64,000 nt of DNA from Acinetobacter haemolyticus (GTDB taxonomy: Bacteria; Pseudomonadota; Gammaproteobacteria; Pseudomonadales; Moraxellaceae): contig NZ_OVCN01000002.1 in assembly GCF_900406815.1 (NCBI RefSeq), positions 62,001 to 126,000 on the forward strand, given 5' to 3'. The position numbers were made by a program, and so were the translations under genes. How positions within the stretch are numbered: position 1 is the first letter of the stretch; each line of letters starts with the position of its first letter. The notes beneath the pieces were generated by a model. It did no database searches. It was not told the origin of the DNA and worked only from the letters and a program-made list of their open reading frames with translations. Below are positions 62,258 to 64,000 of this stretch, piece by piece.

Positions 62258-64000
62258 ATGTCTACTGTCTTTCAACCAACTCGCCTCGTTGGTGCTATCG
62301 CTATTACGATGGGGTTTTCTTCACCTGCTTTTGCTCAAGAGCAATCAACCAATAAAACTGCAACGTTAGATACAATTGTTGTAACTGCTTCTCGTAGTGA
62401 ACAAAAAATTAGCGAAGTTCCAGCGCGCATCAATATTATTGAACCGAAGATTCTTGAGCAATCTCCTATTGCTTCTTTACCGCAATTATTACAAACAGAT
62501 GCTTCGATCAATATGGTACAAAGCGGTGGCTATGGGCAATATACGGAAATTTTCTTACGCGGCACTAAAACAAATCAAACCCTATTATTAAGAGATGGGG
62601 TCCGTCTTAACTCAAATACATCTGGCGCAGCATCATTACCATTTATCGATACGACTGATATTAAACAAATTGAAGTATTAAAAGGTCCTGCATCAGTTCT
62701 ATATGGTGCAGATGCGATAGGTGGTGTAATTCAGTTGATCTCAAAAACTCCAGAGAAAAACTCAGCATTTGTTACTGGTGAAATTGGCGAGAACAAAACG
62801 TATAAATCAGTCATTGGTGCAGATCTTGCTGAAAATGGTTTTTATGCTCAAATTCGTGGGCAACGCTTAGAAACTGATGGCACTCCAGTGACTGATGCAA
62901 AAGACAATAAAAAAGCGAGCTTTGATCAAAAAGGCTATAGTGCAAAATTTGGTGTTGAAAAAGAGCAATTTGCAGCGTCTGTCGACTATAGTGAAAACGA
63001 AGGCTATAGTGACTATGACAACTATGGCAACTTAGTTTCTCAAGACTTCAAAAATGAAGTGATTAACATAAAAGGTCGTGTAAATATTCTTGATAATGTA
63101 GCTATTCACGCTCGCTTATCTCAGTTCAAAGATGATTTGAACCAAAATAACTCACCAGACTACGTTTACAGCACTACACAAGAAGCTGAACTTTATACGA
63201 AATGGCAAATGACCCCTACTCAAAATATTTTAGTGGGTTCAACATACAAAGATATTAAAGGTGATGTGTACTCAAAAAATCTTTGGGGTGGAGAAGACGT
63301 TAAATACAAAGAATCTGTAGATACCGTCGGTTATTTTCTCCAGCATCAATATCAACAAAATGGTATAGAAACTCAAGTTGGTGTTCGTGTTGAAGATAAC
63401 GAAAAGTTTGGCTCACATACCGTAGGTCAAGGTGCGATCAGATACCAAATATTACCACTTACAAGTGTTTATGCGAATATTGGTTCTGCATTCCGTGCTC
63501 CAACCACAAATGATTTATATGCAATGTCTTGGGGTGCTAATCCTGACCTAAAACCAGAAGAAAGTTTTTCTTATGAAATTGGTGTGGATCAAAAACTAAA
63601 CTACGGTATTGATTTAGGTTTATCTGTTTACCGTAATAAAGTTGATAATTTAATTAGCCTCCAAGCAGGTAAGCTAATCAATGTTAACAAGGCAACGTTC
63701 ACAGGTGGCGAAGCGTCATTTAAATGGCAACAGGATGAATTGTTTTTAAATACAACATATGCCTACGTTCAAGCCAAAGATGACGAAACAAATAAAGAGT
63801 TAAATCGTCGCCCGAAACAAAGTTTGACTTTAACCACTGGTTGGGATGATGGAATCTACGGTATTTCGACATCTATCGTTGCTAAATCTAAATCTAAAGA
63901 TTTTGCAGACTGGCCTTCCACAACACCAACCACAACACCAGGTTATGTTACGACTAACGTAAATGCATATTGGCAGCCGACACCAATGATAAAAATCTTT
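62258..64000 (+). CDS. btuB: TonB-dependent vitamin B12 receptor, BtuB-like (partial)
   Basis: 581 codons are visible and the frame is still open at the window end, so the C-terminus is missing. A signal peptide is cleaved near SPAFA. The TonB box region reads LDTIVVTASRSEQ, followed by the plug domain (ILEQSPIASLPQLLQ, FLRGTKTNQTLLLRDGVRLN, IEVLKGPASVLYGADAIGGVIQLIS) and then beta-barrel strands. With the B12 riboswitch in its leader, cobalamin uptake is the best assignment. ATG 62258 is used; an ATG at 62254 is out of frame. Confidence 0.9.
   Translation, partial: MSTVFQPTRLVGAIAITMGFSSPAFAQEQSTNKTATLDTIVVTASRSEQKISEVPARINIIEPKILEQSPIASLPQLLQTDASINMVQSGGYGQYTEIFLRGTKTNQTLLLRDGVRLNSNTSGAASLPFIDTTDIKQIEVLKGPASVLYGADAIGGVIQLISKTPEKNSAFVTGEIGENKTYKSVIGADLAENGFYAQIRGQRLETDGTPVTDAKDNKKASFDQKGYSAKFGVEKEQFAASVDYSENEGYSDYDNYGNLVSQDFKNEVINIKGRVNILDNVAIHARLSQFKDDLNQNNSPDYVYSTTQEAELYTKWQMTPTQNILVGSTYKDIKGDVYSKNLWGGEDVKYKESVDTVGYFLQHQYQQNGIETQVGVRVEDNEKFGSHTVGQGAIRYQILPLTSVYANIGSAFRAPTTNDLYAMSWGANPDLKPEESFSYEIGVDQKLNYGIDLGLSVYRNKVDNLISLQAGKLINVNKATFTGGEASFKWQQDELFLNTTYAYVQAKDDETNKELNRRPKQSLTLTTGWDDGIYGISTSIVAKSKSKDFADWPSTTPTTTPGYVTTNVNAYWQPTPMIKIF

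Noticed and set aside
1-64000. CRISPR arrays, complete insertion sequences, tRNA or rRNA genes
   Set aside because: I looked for regularly spaced repeats, transposase motifs with terminal inverted repeats, and conserved RNA landmarks, and found none. A dedicated scan could still find a short one.

Overview
The window is chromosomal DNA from a gammaproteobacterium of the genus Acinetobacter, or something very close to it. The evidence is the low GC content, an OmpA with the Acinetobacter-type Pro/Val linker and OmpA_C domain, a membrane-bound PQQ glucose dehydrogenase next to an OprB porin, an LpxO-like hydroxylase, and the separate trpFB and trpA-accD-folC blocks. I cannot fix the species. 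Most of the window is ordinary housekeeping sequence with well-formed intrinsic terminators. No tRNA, rRNA, CRISPR array, integrase or intact insertion sequence was seen.

Layout. 1-500: the 3' end of mutM, then a parvulin gene (ppiC). 650-3500: a secreted subtilisin-like protease with a Thr-Pro hexanucleotide repeat and a small membrane partner. This module lies between ppiC and a decayed second copy of ppiC. 3.1-10.3 kb: a gamma-glutamylcyclotransferase-like gene, mscL, typA, an NCS2 permease, rsmC and lysP. 10.3-12.1 kb: an rtcB RNA-ligase locus preceded by a leader with a 9-codon mini-ORF, a strong hairpin and an intrinsic terminator, and followed by a 52-residue basic protein. 12.0-14.6 kb: two tandem ompA genes, each with a near-identical terminator. 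14.9-19.5 kb: an orphan minor pilin, a thiolase, a frameshifted PhnB/VOC gene, and a sulfite reductase with its DUF934 partner.

19.7-26.8 kb is the most accessory-looking part. Two gene remnants lie beside a four-gene, translationally coupled, AT-rich vgrG module of the type VI secretion system. It encodes VgrG with a private C-terminal extension, a periplasmic protein, a 757-residue protein with an N-terminal SleB-like and a C-terminal M23-like peptidoglycan hydrolase domain, and a lipoprotein. The last two small envelope proteins are immunity or accessory candidates.

26.9-37.3 kb: periplasmic glucose oxidation (oprB, gcd), a CaiB-type CoA transferase divergent from an AraC regulator, a P-loop kinase-like protein, and a two-gene beta-oxidation operon. 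37.4-44.5 kb: a patatin-like lipase between two paralogous one-helix membrane proteins, a GNAT enzyme, a methyltransferase, a hemolysin III-type protein, an MHS-family transporter, LpxO, and an exported protein of unknown role. 44.6-53.2 kb: secA, a 1-Cys peroxiredoxin, a lipoprotein phosphatase, and the tightly overlapping trpA-accD-folC-SPOR operon. 53.5-64 kb: an NhaC-type antiporter, an AraC regulator divergent from a COG3687-type hydrolase, DUF2804 with a possible overlapping small upstream ORF, a lipoprotein 5'-nucleotidase, trpF-trpB, and a cobalamin riboswitch driving a TonB-dependent receptor (BtuB-like) that runs off the end.

The best candidates for something undescribed are the rtcB leader, the vgrG effector module with its altered M23 active site, the 56-codon ORF overlapping DUF2804, and the duplicated one-helix proteins around the patatin gene.
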